Notes: generated by a model from the letters alone, not told the origin. A stretch of 64,000 nucleotides of DNA from Hyalella azteca (GCF_000764305.2 NW_025941287.1:1-64000); one strand, 5' to 3'. Counted from the first letter of the stretch, positions 22,392-35,629 are shown. Made by a program: numbers and translations.

Positions 22392-22622
22392 CACTCAGAA
22401 AAACGAATGTGTCTAATTCACCAAATAGTGACCCACTTTGTGCCCGTAGCACCGATGCGCCTTTCTAACAGGCCAGATTATACCAGAATGATCCGTACAA
22501 GGCGAAATCATCGCGATTACAACAAATAATTTATAAATAAATGAGAATAACAAATAAATAACAATAATCATCAAATACTATTGCATGGCTATTTGGACAC
22601 AGTTTCACTCATTTCTCTTAAT
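22392..22622 (-). mobile_element. CACTCAGA-family MITE with internal AT-rich insertion
   Basis: The left end CACTCAGAAAAACGAATG and AATAGTGACCCACTTTGTGC match the family. The right end GGACACAGTTTCACTCATTT plus CTCTTA lies past an A/T-rich insert near 22505-22585. Confidence 0.7.
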
Positions 22623-22654
22623 GCTTCCGTCAAGTGAAGGCATCAATGGCTGCC

Positions 22655-22792
22655 TGCTCGCTGAGGGCTTGAAGGCTCCAAAGTTTGCTGGAGGTTCCAT
22701 GTGTTTTTCTATTCCAGAGGGCGGGATGCTCGCTGAGGGAAAAGTTTGCTGGAGGTTCCATGTGTTTTTCTATTCCAGAGGGCGGGAGAACC
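22655..22792. repeat. Two-unit tandem duplication, about 70 bp
   Basis: GCTCGCTGAGGG ... GCTGGAGGTTCCATGTGTTT ... CCAGAGGGCGGGA occurs twice with small differences. The overlapping 198-codon minus frame (22709-23305) also runs through two MITEs and is not a gene. Confidence 0.85.
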
Positions 22793-22940
22793 GCCAGTTG
22801 TGTCATTAGCGGACCCTGGGCACAGGAATTTTAGCAAGCTGGTCACGCGTCCTCCTTTAAATTCTTGGCCAAAACTTGAGCTGGGTTTTTTGGCTGAACT
22901 ACGGCGACTGTGAGGCTCTGCATAGCTTCTATTCATGCCG

Positions 22941-23100
22941 CACTCTAAGAAATTTATTGAGAATGTCCAGATAGCGATGCACTTCTTGCCCTTGTGTGGG
23001 CCATCCTGATCCTGTTTTGCCATACAAAAGAACGTATCAGTGCTGCGTGCAAAGAGTGAGTCACTATTTGGACGATATGACACATTCATTTTTCTGAGTG
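22941..23100 (+). mobile_element. CACTCAGA-family MITE
   Basis: CACTCTAAGAAATTTATTGA to TTCATTTTTCTGAGTG, with TGTGTGGGCCATCCTGATCC and TATCAGTGCTGCGT inside. One of the better-preserved copies. Confidence 0.85.
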
Positions 23101-23162
23101 AGATCTCGTACGCCTCGAAGACGAGTCGTAACTTTAAGGCCAGAGCAACAAGAGATAATACA

Positions 23163-23321
23163 TCGATAGAAATAAATGAAGCTTTGTCCAGATAGTGGCG
23201 GGAAATTTGCCTTGTATGGATCTCTAGACCAAGTTTTGATCCGGTGAAAATAAGTTTCAGTTCTATTTGGAGAAAGTTCGTCTTCATTTGGACAATTTGA
23301 TCCATTAATTTTGATGAGTGT
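23163..23321 (+). mobile_element. CACTCAGA-family MITE, degraded
   Basis: The left end is decayed (GATAGAAATAAATGAAG); TTTGTCCAGATAGTGGC and the right end GGACAATTTGATCCATTAAT ... GATGAGTG are clear. Confidence 0.7.
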
Positions 23322-24660
23322 AGATCCGAGGGAAGTAGTATCGGCTAGAACATTTCTGGAACATATGATTCACTGAATGTACTCGGGCCTTATTATCAAA
23401 AATAGCTAAATGTGAATAAATTTCTAGATTTGGGAGAATTCTTTTGTCGAATTTAAAAGTTATCAATACTAATTCAATTTTAGAAACTGCTGAACTGACA
23501 CTCGTTAAATTTTGTATTGTTGGATTAGATGTCGATCATTAGGATTTTTCCATATATGAATGTATTGATACATTATATTTCTCAAACACGAACCTCTAAA
23601 AACCTCCAACCACTATTCAAGCGTAGAATAAGATGAACTGTTTTATACAAGTAACGCTTTTATACATCGTGCGCATACATATTTTCAAATTTAAAATGCA
23701 ATATTTTTTGCGACAGCTTCTGTGACGTGAATTAACATGTTAAGGGATATATAAATGCAATCCAGCGAGCATTAAAAATTCACAACTACCTATTAATTTT
23801 ATAACTTTCATTTATTTAAAACTATGATAGATAAACAATATAAGTTTGCTCTCAATAAACATGATTTTGGATGCTTCCCGGTAATGAAATGGCACTACGA
23901 TATTGGGGATAGACATAACAATTAGAATTTCTAATATAATAATCTCATTTCTTCAATATAAATCTATAATTTGAATAATTTTTCTGACGATTTGTGAACA
24001 TTAAAATACCCTAAGGTGTAATTTGAGAAGTCAAACCCAGCCATTTTCGTAAGTTTCGAGCCTTCAACTACAGCATCCGAATAGCAAGAATAGCTACGTT
24101 ATCAAAACTCCACGGTGATCACAACCAGGATTTACTTTACTTTGCTGTTACCCAAAGCCACCGGATAGGTATGAAATATTCCCAGAAACTTCCAAAGTTG
24201 TGCAGTTGACTATTTTTGTAACAGACAAATAACACGAGCATTGCTGAAGAATCTTCGTAAAAAATTTCACTGTGATTCTCAGGAGGAAGGATGTAATTAC
24301 AAGTTCCACGAAAAAGATTATCTCAAAGTGAAAAGAAGCTTACTTATATGTTCTTTGGATTAAAAATTAAGAGTTTTGTTAATGCTTTGAAAGTATTAAC
24401 GGCAATCAATAATATTTGTTCATATGTCATGAGAATAATTGTCTTTTAGTTCTGCCATTTGATTGGCCATTTAGAGTCTAATTAAAAGCTCAGTTAGGCG
24501 CTATTCCAATGCCATTCATGCACTAGTTCATTGCCATCTAAGTGCTAGTTCAGCTAGTGACCAGGACGATGCGATGACACACAGAGGACTCTGGTACCTT
24601 GACAGCAACAAATATCGAATACGCGCAAGAGCTGGCGGCTAGTGCACGGATGTGACTGGA
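23322..24660. other. AT-rich DNA
   Basis: No gene or element supported. Confidence 0.4.
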
Positions 24661-25155
24661 CTAGGCGAGGGAGGCTATAGCTGAGTTAGGCAAGAGGGGC
24701 TATAGTTGGGTTAGGCAAGAGGGGCTATAGCTGGGCTAGGCAAGAGGGGCTATGGCAGGACTAGGCAAGAGGGGCTATAGCTCGGTTAGGCAAGAGGGGC
24801 TATAGTTGGGTTAGGCAAGAGGGGCTACAGCAGGACTAGGCAAGAAGGGATATAGCAGGACTAGGCAAGAGGGGCTATAGCAGGACTAGGCAAGATGGGC
24901 TATAGCAGGACTAGGCCAGAGGGGCTATAGCAGGACTAGGCAAGAGGGGCTATAGCAGGACTAGGCAAGATGGGCTATAGCAGGACTAGGCCAGAGGGGC
25001 TATAGCAGGACTAGGCAAGAGGGGCTATAGCAGGACTAGGCAAGAGGGGCTATAGCAGGACTAGGCAAGAAGGGCTATAGCAGGACTAGGCAAGAGGGGC
25101 TATAGCAGGACTAGGCGAGAGGGGCTATAGCAGGACTAGGCAAGATAGGCTATCA
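24661..25155. repeat. 25-bp satellite array
   Basis: About 20 units of a 25-bp repeat (GACTAGGCAAGAGGGGCTAT plus AGCAG). The left units carry GTTGGGTTAGG or CTGGGCTAGG variants, while the right units are nearly uniform. This suggests recent expansion from the right. Confidence 0.92.
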
Positions 25156-28100
25156 GGCGAGCCATTTTGCTTATCTGCCGCCAGGATGGCTCAATTGGCT
25201 CATTGTTTGTTATGGGGTCTGCTGAGGAGAGCTCCAAGCTTCTCAGAGCATCCTGTGTTACAAGGGCTTCCATTCTCTCAGAGTATTTCAGAGTCGCGCT
25301 GAGCTCTGCTCTGACTTCAGTGTGTGAAAGCCACCGGCTGCTGTTGTCAAAAATGGTGAGTTTTTATAGAATTTTTGTATCCACGTTTCTATGCAACCTG
25401 ATTTCACGAGGTTATAAGTAGAGTGTATTTGTTTATTTTACCCTGGTAGCTGAAAATAAGCTGAACTTCGGTTTGTGTGACTTTTAATAAATAAATTGAG
25501 AAAAAAGTCTCATAAATGCTAGTTTCTACTGAATTGAATTACGCATATGCAAGAATTGGCCGAATTATAGTCGGCCAATATATAGTATCTAGGCTGCGCC
25601 CAACCATATCCATAAAACAGAAGAACTTAGAGCCTATGTGCCCACCTGATGGAAAAACGGCTAGGCGGCCAAAGCATGAGTCGCCAAAAAAGTTATCTTG
25701 ATAATAAAAAAAACATTTACTGGGTCCGTAAAAAGACCTGTGGGAAAAACTGCATCTGGGTTGGCCAGTATCGCTCGGAAATGTTATTGTTGGAAAATAA
25801 TGACGTTGGTGCAATTGCAGGCTTGCCAGGCTGCGAGTTCGATATTGGTTTGCGTGAGCCATGTTTATCGGAAAGCTTGGATTATGACGTGATCCAGTTA
25901 TCCTTGCAGAAAACAATGCGCATTAAGAGTGATCGTCGGCAACAAGAATTACTAATAAGCGGACATAGGGTCGATATTTTTTCGCGTACGGGGAAAATAG
26001 GTTTATGCTGAACCTGGACCTTCGTCCTTAATATTAGACTGCTTGCGAAACACTGGGGCGGTGCATCTCAATTAAAAAATATGTTGAATTGCATGTCTTT
26101 TATTTCAAGGTATAAAGATCCTTTGATCGCAAACCGATTAATTAAGAATCTAAAAACAAAGAAAATACCAAAGGGAATCATCGTGCTTTCTTTGCTACGT
26201 TTTTCCATTAAAAGTCGGATGGATTCGTTTTGCACTTTCACTGTTTAAAATTCTTTATTATTTTTAAGCCTGTACATAAAGGGTCACGAGAATAATTTTT
26301 TAAAATAATGAAGCATGTATATTCGGAATTAGTAGTGAAATTAAATGAAGTCGCAATGAAGAAAAGATCCTGAAATTTCATTTGGATACACAATTCAATT
26401 AATTTGATAAATCCATCCTTCTGACTACCAAAATCAGAAAGTATATGAATAAATATCTCAGGCAAAAGGGATATTGTTAAGAATCTAAGAATGAGAGAAG
26501 AAGTTAAACTGCACAGTCGTTTAAAAAAGTAGAAATATTTTTCTACGACAATTCCGAAGAAACCAAAAACGTCCCTCTCATCGACATGAAGTGACGAAAA
26601 GGCGCGTTACAAATTAATTTGTTAATAGCAATAGTGCCTTTTCATTTTAGAATATATATGTGATGACGTAACAAGTGAGGAAAACTGAAGAAACCACGAT
26701 GTATGAATACTCTAAAACCATTGAAATATAAAAACCATTTCTGCTGACAACATCAAGCAGCAATGGTAATGTAATGAAATGAATAGAAAAATGAAGGAGG
26801 ATAGAAATGTCTTGACATTGATTGTTGCTTTGTGTTGGTGAGGAATTGAAGCTGCCTTGGCATAAGCGTTTAAAACTACACTTTTCATGATTCAAAATTT
26901 ATCTTGTTTGGGACACATACAAGGAAGAACAAATTGAAACGCCATCGCAATATGAGCATCCAAAATAAACGACCATCCTGGCAGTTGACATTACGTCGTC
27001 TGAGACGCTGAGAGCAGTCGTGAACTGCGCTGTTTGAGGAGAACGCATTGTGTGAACAACCATTAAATTCTGATCAAACTGTTACACAAGATAATATCTA
27101 AGTAATTCTAACGTTATTGTATTTCATACAGATTGAATAGATCGAACCCTAATCGAATAGCAAATTAATAGTGCTATTGCCAGTTAAATAAACGTTTAGT
27201 GTGATCGAGAGTGACTAGATCACTTTTGCAATCAGATTTTAATTATTATTATTATAGTTTCAGAAGAGAGCTCACGTGTTGAACTTTTGTAGTTAACCGA
27301 CGTTAATCATTCATTAGCCAACACAAGACAAAATCATCTCCAGAGTGCCTAGCTGTGCGGCTGAAGTGAAGTGAAACTATACCTAGAAAATAGAGCGCGA
27401 CGTTCTAAAAACGTCTTAAATGCTCGTCAAACTTCGGCAACGTCGATCTCTCATCCACCACACAAAGTTTCCCAGACAGGCCATTCCTTCGACCCGATCG
27501 CTCTTCGTTCGCTCAGTTTCCGGAGCGCAAATGCGAGTGTCGACAACTTTTTTCGGCGACCAAAATTGTTCAAGCGGGAGAGATGTCGAGGCTGCATAAG
27601 ACAGTTGCAGTCTCGAGTTGTTCTGCGGTGGAATTCTCATACTCTGCACCGACTCCAAGTAATGTAAATATTCACTTTGGACTGTGATGGATGCTGTCTG
27701 GCGTCGAGGGAAGCTGTCAGTGTTTCCTGTCTCTGTTTTGCAATTCGACTCACCGTTGGGCCATTTGTCGGTGCCTTCCAAGCGCACCAAATGCATCTCG
27801 TTCGTAAACAATGGAAGCGACTTGAAATGGCGCTACGAGTAGGCAGAAAAGCTCTGGAGGGCGTTTGTGATGCCATTATTGGACGGAAGTGACAGAAATA
27901 AATGAGTGCTGCAGAGTAAAGAGCTACAATTGTTTCATGAGATCCTTTGAAGCTCCATGCATCGCTCTGTGTGTGAACAGATCAAATTTCACGAGCATTC
28001 AAAAATATACAATGAAACATCACAAATGAAAATATATTGAAAATATACCTTTCATCAAGAGTTAAACATCGAAAACTAATTTTATTTTCAGTATTAAGTA

Positions 28101-28497
28101 TTTAATACTGAAAATAAAGTATTGAATACTTAAAGTATTTTTCTGTATTTAACATTAAGGTTTCTCCAATAAGCAATACTATAAAATTATATCTAGCATT
28201 GAGAAATGGCTAATCATTGTGTCCATATTTAATATAGCTGTGCATGTGCAATCACGTGAAAAAATTCAGAAAAACACGACTGGCAGCAAATTCGATGCTG
28301 TTTTTCCGCAACGAAATCTCATTTCCGACTCAAGGTTTGCGTATAAAAACAGAATAAGAAAATATCTTAGCCGTATGATGCAAGAAGTCATATGAGCACA
28401 AAGAGTCGCGCCAAATATATCTTGTGAATGGAAGACTTCTTGCTGCCGCGTCGTGTTGTGCGCGAATATCCAGGCTCTAGAGTGCAGCAGTAGCCTG
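25156..28497. other. Mostly unique DNA with two unproved coding-like patches
   Basis: A 120-codon plus frame (25649-26011) and an antisense 125-codon frame overlap, and neither has a recognisable domain. The segment 27340-27900 is GC-richer with overlapping open frames on both strands (98 codons plus, 131 codons minus). It could be an exon or promoter-proximal DNA, but no splice-site pair or motif decides it. The rest is AT-rich. Confidence 0.35.
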
Positions 28498-28627
28498 CAC
28501 TTACAGAAATGAGGGAGAAGTTGTCCAAATACCGATGTACTTTTTGCTATTGTGGGGTTTATCTTGATATAAGTGCTACGTGTTTAAAGTGCGCGGGACT
28601 AAATTACCCATTAACTTTTCTGAGTTG
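28498..28627 (+). mobile_element. CACTCAGA-family MITE, internally deleted
   Basis: CACTTACAGAAATGAGGGAG, TTGTCCAAATACCGATG and the end CCCATTAACTTTTCTGAG. Part of the middle is lost. Confidence 0.7.
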
Positions 28628-29185
28628 GTAATCGGCAAATGGCACAGGACAGAACAATATCTAATTCCCGTTGAAATGAACTGCTAAGTATTATGTTCTT
28701 ACGGTACTACGTCAAAAATATTGTCCGCCTGGCGCGTGTGTGTCATGCGCAGCATAGCTATAGTCGATTTTAATTAACGGTTATGATTCAGTTCGATGCT
28801 GGCTCTCGACTTACCTGGTTGAGAGAAATATTTGGTACGTATTTTAATTAGGAATCGTTCACTGAATATTTACCGGCGGTTTTAAGATGAATGTGTTCAT
28901 AGTCGAAATAAAGTGTTCTACTTAGCTTAGTTTCCACATGTGCAATACTAATTTTTACTAATGTTCCGCATTGTTTTGTTTGTTTCGCAGAAACCGATTT
29001 TAATAAGAAATTACGGTTTTAAGAAAATAAGAAAAGTAGCGTTTTTCAAATCCTTCGTAACGAATAAGATGCTACATGAACCACATCAAAAATTTTTGAT
29101 AAAATCTTGAAACGTCCAAGACAATAACGTTTGCATTCAATCAGAGATGAATTTGATTGTTATTCAAATGCCGTTCACGAACTTC
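28628..29185. other. AT-rich DNA
   Basis: Nothing recognisable. Confidence 0.4.
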
Positions 29186-29262
29186 GGCAACGACATGAGG
29201 GCGCATAATGGATATACCGCATATGAGGGCGCATTGCGAACATACCGCATATGAGGGCGCAT
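29186..29262. repeat. Three-unit repeat ATGAGGGCGCAT
   Basis: Three units of about 27 bp containing ACATACCGCATATGAGGGCG abut the 24-bp satellite. Confidence 0.8.
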
Positions 29263-29519
29263 TGATAGAAGTAGACTTATTATAAATAATATAAGTAGAC
29301 TTATTATAGATAATAGAAGTAGACTTATTATAAATAATATAAGTAGACTTATTATAGATAATAGAAGTAGACTTTCAATAGATGGTAGAAGTAGACTTAT
29401 AGTAGATAATTGAAATAGAATTTTAATAGATGATAGAAGCAGACTTATAGTAGATAATAGAAGTAGACTTTTAATAGATGATAGAAGTAGACTTATAATA
29501 GATAGTAGAAGTAGCCTTA
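29263..29519. repeat. 24-bp satellite (part R), copy 2
   Basis: About eleven units of the AGAAGTAGACTTATAATAG repeat with more T-rich variants than at 16205. It directly precedes part B, as at 17419-17540. Confidence 0.9.
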
Positions 29520-29523
29520 GTAA

Positions 29524-31230
29524 TAAAATTACTGGAACTGACGGCATCAATGGTCAGTGGCGTGCCGAATTTTTAAGGAAAAAAATCAAAATTTAAAAGA
29601 AAAACGTGAGGATAAATGCAACAATGATAGAGACACAAAAGTCAATTCTCGCAGACATTGCACTTTTATAATATGTTTTTTTTTACGGTGACGTTACAAT
29701 TTTAAAGAGACTCTCGATCGCTTTACAATTTACAAAGGAAGTTTGTCTTTGGCTCTTGACAGCCTGCGGCGTTTCAGAACACGCAAAATAATATTTTATC
29801 TTTACATTGAAATATGTAACACATTTTGAAGAAGGGGTCCATGAAGATATTTGAAAATTTTATCCGCTAAATTTATATTTTTTTAACAACAGGGTGAACC
29901 TTCACTTAATTAGTAGTGCCTACACTCAAGGCGTATAAAGTGATCGGCATATCGAGAACTGGTAATTATAATTCAATTACTAAATATAGTTTTAGAACGT
30001 TTAGTATTTAATTATTTACTGCAGTGGTTAACGTTAACGTCACTAACAGCCTTCGTCTGATTAAAGTCTGACTGAAGACAAATTTGATAATTACTAATAA
30101 TTTAAAAATGGAACCAGCAAGTAAATACGAGTTTAGATACCGATAAATAATTAACCGATAAGATAGAGATGAATTGTTTCCAGCAACAGTGATGCTAATC
30201 GGCAAATAACTTTACATAGCATCCCGCTAATTATATGACACGAAGGCTATCGCTGATTTGTTTTCCTTGATGTTACTGGCAACTTAAATGATAAGGATCT
30301 CCTTGATGGTACTGACAACTTAAATGATAAGTTTTCCTCGATGTTACTGACATCTAAAATGATAAGGCTTTCCTTGATGATACTGACATCTTAAATGATT
30401 AGTTTTCATTGATGGTACTGATATATAAAATGATTAAGTTCTCCTTGATGGTACTGACAACTTAAATGACAAGTTTTCCTTGATGGTGCTTGATGATGAT
30501 GTAATTGGTTAATCAATAATTCGCACGATATCAGGGGCCGATATTGGTCAGTCGCAATAAATCGGTGTCAAAAACATGACTTGGCGATCGTAAAAATTAG
30601 AGACTGAAAAAAATTCTTACCACCATTTCATCGCCTTATATTTTAAAAATCTTGTATTTAATTTAAAAAATCACAGTATGTTCGATAAGCAAGTTATTGT
30701 TGTGATCGGATGAAACATGCAAACTAAATGTATAATTAATTGTGAGCGGTGGAAACATCTTAATAAATTAGGAGCGTTACTAACTCAGCAGCTCTTCAAC
30801 TTAGTGCCTGGTATGCGATATTAGCGGCAGACGGGTTTTATTAAATCCCGCACCTCTCAAGCATTAGAAAAAATCAGAGACTCCAGCACCTGCCTCTCAT
30901 CTGCCGCATGCTAAGCTTGCTAAAAATTATAATTCAATAGACTGAGCCGCAAGAATTCTCAATTGCTCTACTGGTCTTAAATTCGGCAGAGCTTGGAACC
31001 TCGTGCTGGAATTCATGCCGAATGGAAGGGGAATTTTGACGGGACGCAGGCGCGGTGTGACGGCGATGACAGCGTAAAATTGGCTGCAAATTGCAGAATT
31101 GCAGGGCCTAGTGAGTTGAAAGACGCGTACGGTAATTACAGTGAACGCCACTCGGGTGTCCTAGTGAGATGAAAGACGCCGGTAATTACGGTGAACGCCA
31201 CTCGGGTGTCCGCTTGGACACTCAGCACAT
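29524..31230. repeat. Composite repeat, part B, copy 2
   Basis: Homologous to 17551-18814 and carrying an extra insertion (29968-30506). It has one unit of the segment that is duplicated in copy 1. Confidence 0.85.
29968..30506. mobile_element. Insertion of about 540 bp within part B, with 6-bp direct flanks
   Basis: Copy 1 reads ACTGGTAATTGGTTAATCAA across the empty site. In this copy GTAATT occurs at 29962-29967 and again at 30501-30506, as for a target-site duplication. The inserted DNA ends in TGATGATGAT and contains about six units (near 30255-30495) of a roughly 36-bp repeat with CTTGATGGTACTGACA and AACTTAAATGATAAG. There is no open frame or terminal inverted repeat. It could be a non-autonomous retroposon, but the class is unknown. 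Confidence 0.7.
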
Positions 31231-31383
31231 TGACCCTGTTACACGCAGTTTGAGGTTGGGTCCCTGACGCCAAGTCGCACCTTAATGGAAGACGCTGCTT
31301 GAGCACATTGTATAAGACATCGTGGGATGTAAGAGGGTTGAGTTTATTGATATTGAAATTAAAATGTAGGGGGTAAGGGAACA

Positions 31384-32871
31384 TTCTGGTTTGTGATTCA
31401 ACCACAGAGGTGCGTGATTCTTTTAGTCGTGGTTATTTAAAGTGTTGAATTTGCCCTGGTGCTTAAGTGATGTTTTCATTGACGTTTTAGTGAGTATTTT
31501 TAGTTATGTTATTCCTGTATCTTATGTCATCCGTGCTATATTTCTATGTTTATTAGTTTATTTATTTCGTTGGTTCTACATTTTTGTTTTCGTTTTGTAT
31601 GTGCAAATAGGATCCAAAATAACGACTTGAATATATCATCACTGGAAATAAATAGTTGGCATAGAGAAAACGCACGGTTTTGATATTGTATTTGTATTTA
31701 ATGATAGGTTGTTCAAATTATTACTTTAGTTCATTTATTCAGTTTATTCGTCCTTCTTTTAATGACGACAATTTTTACCACACGATCATACGTATATGTC
31801 TGCATGGTGCCACTGACCACTTTGTTTTCATATTATTTATTTATTGAATGGACCCTGACACTGTCAGAGACAGGCCATTTGGAGATGACTCTTCGAGTCC
31901 TCTCGCTTCAATAATTAAGTCATTTGCCGGATTTTAGCCCATGCTTATTGAAGTAATCAATAAAAAATGAAATACAGAAGTGTTCTAAACCCTCGAATTA
32001 AACAGATTGATATATCTTTTTCTCTTTGATGTGTCGATTTAAGCTTGATGAAAGGTTTATAGGTAAACAGTCGTTATGGCAAATGGCTGATTTTATTCTT
32101 CAACAAAGGTATAATAATTACAGAGGCAATACTGGCGACCAGAGAGCAGAAGAAAAACTAAAAACTTTCACAAATGGACATGAGTTTGAATGCTTTGTGT
32201 GATCGATATAACTATTAATTTGGCACGGCGTTATTGTTATATTTGAAGGTGTAGTGAATACATCAATTGGATGGCAGAGCGAGGCTTGCTCTGCGTCAGC
32301 ATCACAAATAATTGACTTTGATGAACGTCGATCACATCCTCGATGACCGACCGATGTCGGATGAAAGACAGACTTTGGACCGCCGATAATATAACAGTTA
32401 CTGTAATATTGTATTGCAGTGTTGGCGGTATGCAGGCTTCAGAGTTGTTGCTTAATAGTCATTCCGTGTTTAGATCTCGAGATTGAATACATTGCAGTGA
32501 TCTGAAGCTCACATGCAGACGTGATTCAGTTCCAAACGCGAGCAATTCACAGACTTGCAAGCTGATGAGTTAAAAATAATTTGAAGCCACATGTGTTCAT
32601 CTTGTTTATTAGGCATTAATCATTGACCATTGATCGTGATCGTTTAAAAAAGTAACTTAGTTCTGGAGAATGCAAAGGATTGAATAAATATTACTTTTCT
32701 AATTAGAGTGTAAATGTTAGTATCATACGAATGCTGTTGATATCACAGCAAAGGTTTACTTGCTGCACGAGCCTTAAAAATACCTCTAAAATTAAATGCT
32801 CGTTCAAAGTGAAGAAACAAAGAAGTCCGATGAAAAGCCAGAATTACGGAATTTAGGATCGGTACAAGCTC
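31384..32871. repeat. Composite repeat, part C, copy 2
   Basis: Homologous to 13742-15231. Here it follows part B after about 150 bp, giving the order R-B-C. It contains the 164-bp island at 32261-32424. Confidence 0.85.
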
Positions 32872-33182
32872 TCAGTGACACATATGCTGTATAAGCTGTC
32901 AACTCAGCGTCTGATGCAAGCTCTCAGTGACACAGTGGACTCATAGCTAACTAGTTCTGCTTGTAGACACACGAGCATTTGTATCCATAAACTACTCTCG
33001 GACATTTTAAGTTGTCAGGTTATTTTTTTTTTAGTTTCACTGTGCCTGATGTTTCCATGGCTTCTCGATGAATTGTGAAAGCAAAATCAACTATATATAG
33101 CCACTCATACATTTTTCATGGCTGAAAATACGCACTCGCTTGCGACATGCCACGACCATGTTTGCAGTTGAAGTTAGTGGTA
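32872..33182. other. AT-rich DNA
   Basis: A short direct repeat (CAAGCTCTCAGTGACACA, twice, near 32872-32936) is present; otherwise nothing. Confidence 0.5.
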
Positions 33183-33330
33183 CACTCAGAAAAATGACTG
33201 GATAATGTTGTCCAAATGTAGACGTTATTTCTACACGTAACATTGGTACGCCCTTTTGACGGGACCGACAAAACCTGGTCAGGATTATGCTCATAAGGAC
33301 AAAAAGTACATAGATATTTGGATGATATTC
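33183..33330 (-). mobile_element. CACTCAGA-family MITE, right end decayed
   Basis: CACTCAGAAAAATGACTGG, TTGTCCAAATGTAGACG and CCTGGTCAGGATTATGCTC are family blocks. The distal terminal repeat is not clear. Confidence 0.7.
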
Positions 33331-34449
33331 CGCCCGGAGCATTTGCATGATTTAGCCCTGAAATAATTCATTGTTTCTACAAATTATCGCGCCTATCACG
33401 ATGAAGAAAATGGTTGTACTCAACGAAAAGCGCAAACACTATAATAGTGAAGATGCGTTTATACGCCGATCTTCTTTAGGGTTCGGTTTTGAGTTTTTGT
33501 GAACGAATTTTTCGGCAGAATTTCTAATTTATTTTCATCAGTTTAATCGTCCGATTGAAGTTCACGCAAACAATAAATAATTCGAGACACAAAATTGATG
33601 ATATTGCTGGTAAAAAAAGTTTCAGAAACATCTGTAGAAATTTAAATTTCATCATTGCAAAAAATTTTTAAAATCCTCCTTGCACCTTGTAAAATTTCTA
33701 TCCACGAATTTTACAATCGGAAAAAAGGGTTTTCTTCTCTACGGCAAAAACTACGCCTCAGAGGATATAAAATTAAGAGATTAGAATCTATATTGAATTA
33801 ATAGAATTTATTTTTTACTGGGGACTGCGAATAAAATTGACGCTAGAAGATTATATTACAGATAAATATCCTACATGCATGAATTTAATGATCAGAAACT
33901 ACGCCTAACAGTTAGCTCATCCCGCACTACAGCGAACAATTCTACTGCTATATGTATAGTCAAAAACAAAATATTTATCACACACATCTTATATATTTTA
34001 AGTACGACAATGTAAAATAAAATAGTGTATAATTACGATGATTTAACGAGTGTAATAAAGTAAATTTGCTTACTTAAACTAGCTGGAGGAGTACAAACAT
34101 ACGTTGGGTTGAATTAAATAAAATTATGGTTTTATAAGAAAGCGCAAAACGGCATTTTTTTAAGTCAAATCGTTAAAAACCACAGGTAAAAATAATAGAG
34201 GAATGTGTGAAAATTTAAAATAGGTTCTAATTATTTTTTTACCCCCAGCCCTGGCAGAACCATCGTTAATGCAAGCACAGCCCTTCAGGTGACGTTAGCA
34301 GGCGCTGTGCCTGAGCACAGAAAACAATTATAGGCCTTCGAATAAAGTAGGCCTCAAAAATAAGGCAATTTGGTCACACCAAAGTGAAAAGTTTCAATTG
34401 GCGCCTCCTGGGGCCATTAGAGAGGGCGAAAGAAGCTTGGAGGCGGACA
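33331..34449. other. AT-rich DNA
   Basis: No gene supported. A GC-richer 90-bp piece near 34245-34330 contains a small inverted repeat (GCACAGC/GCTGTGC). Confidence 0.4.
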
Positions 34450-34582
34450 CACTCAGAGAAATTAATGGGCCATTATGTTCAAATAGTGACACGCTTTTGT
34501 GCCCACATTAAGAACGGATAACCCTTACAAGGACAAAAAGTGCGTCAGTACTTAGACAATAGCTCTCTAATTTTTCTGAGGA
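34450..34582 (-). mobile_element. CACTCAGA-family MITE, short
   Basis: CACTCAGAGAAATTAATGGG with AATAGTGACACGCTTTTGTG; the right end is CTAATTTTTCTGAG. The GGTCAGGATGACC core is deleted. Confidence 0.75.
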
Positions 34583-35597
34583 CCCGAGGGAAGCGACAAA
34601 AACCAAAGGAGTTGAGGATATTTCCAGCATTGATGGCCATCAAAAGGATTACGAAGGAACTAGAATAGCTTTTATTTTGCACTTCCACTCACGGTATTGG
34701 GAAGCTCAAACTGTTTTTTCTCAACTCTCTGGAAGTTTGTTTTCATTTAAATTGTATACCGGAAAACTGACAGCAAGAAAGTTTCGACATCAGGAACCTT
34801 AGTTAATGAGACAACTTAGAGCATTTTTGGAGCGAAGCTCTACCTTCGGACTCAGTTATGCTTAAATTACCTCTCGTGCGAGGAATTTTGTAAGTAGGAT
34901 CAAAGTAAACAAAGTTTCAATTATACTTCCTTTCTTATGAACCTCCATTAAATAATTTCAACAAGCCAACAGACATATTAAACGATCTGCCATCATAACA
35001 TTGATGCATCATAATATAATATAACTTTAAATCTAATATTTGCGAGGAAGGTACGCAAAACATTTTTGCAAAAGATATCATTATATAAGTAGTTGATAAT
35101 TTAATATTGAAAGCTCAAAAGAATAGCGAGAAAAACATCCATTCCTGAAAATGAGCGACAATCTGTCAACAAATCTCAATCGTTTTATTTTTGTCAATTT
35201 TACAAGTGCTGTTGTATCGAAAATATCGATGAATTTGAACTTCGTCTCTATTTCGCTTGTTTCGTCTGCACGAAGCTCGTCAATAAAATGTCTCTAATTA
35301 ATAAATTGTCACTGATAAATTAATTGGTAGTTTACTACTTAATGCCGCCGCTAATTGGACGAAAAAAACATCTCAAAGAATTTCCATATCTGGTCAAAGC
35401 CACGACGCAGGAAAACACAGAATTTGTTAATAAATAGTAGCAGATTGCAACGGAGCGCAGAAATAACCGAAGGAACTATGAGTTTTGTTGACAAACTTAT
35501 TGAATTAATTACTTTTGAATTGAAATAATGAATTACAAATGTTTCACTGTGAGCCATGGTAGGCGGGGTGCGTAAGTGACATGAGCAAGTTATGATT
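34583..35597. other. AT-rich DNA
   Basis: No gene or element supported. Confidence 0.4.
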
Positions 35598-35629
35598 ATA
35601 TTATGCTCAATTAATATTGAGCATAATAT
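35598..35629. repeat. Perfect palindrome, 14-bp arms
   Basis: ATATTATGCTCAAT, TAAT, then the exact reverse complement. A third partial arm (ATTATGCTCAGTTG) follows. Confidence 0.9.

Noticed and set aside
22709..23305. 198-codon minus-strand open frame
   Set aside because: It crosses two MITE copies and a tandem duplication and has no recognisable domain.
25649..26011. 120-codon plus frame as a gene
   Set aside because: An equally long antisense frame overlaps, no family motif is visible and no splice pair frames it. Kept only as a note in the gap entry.
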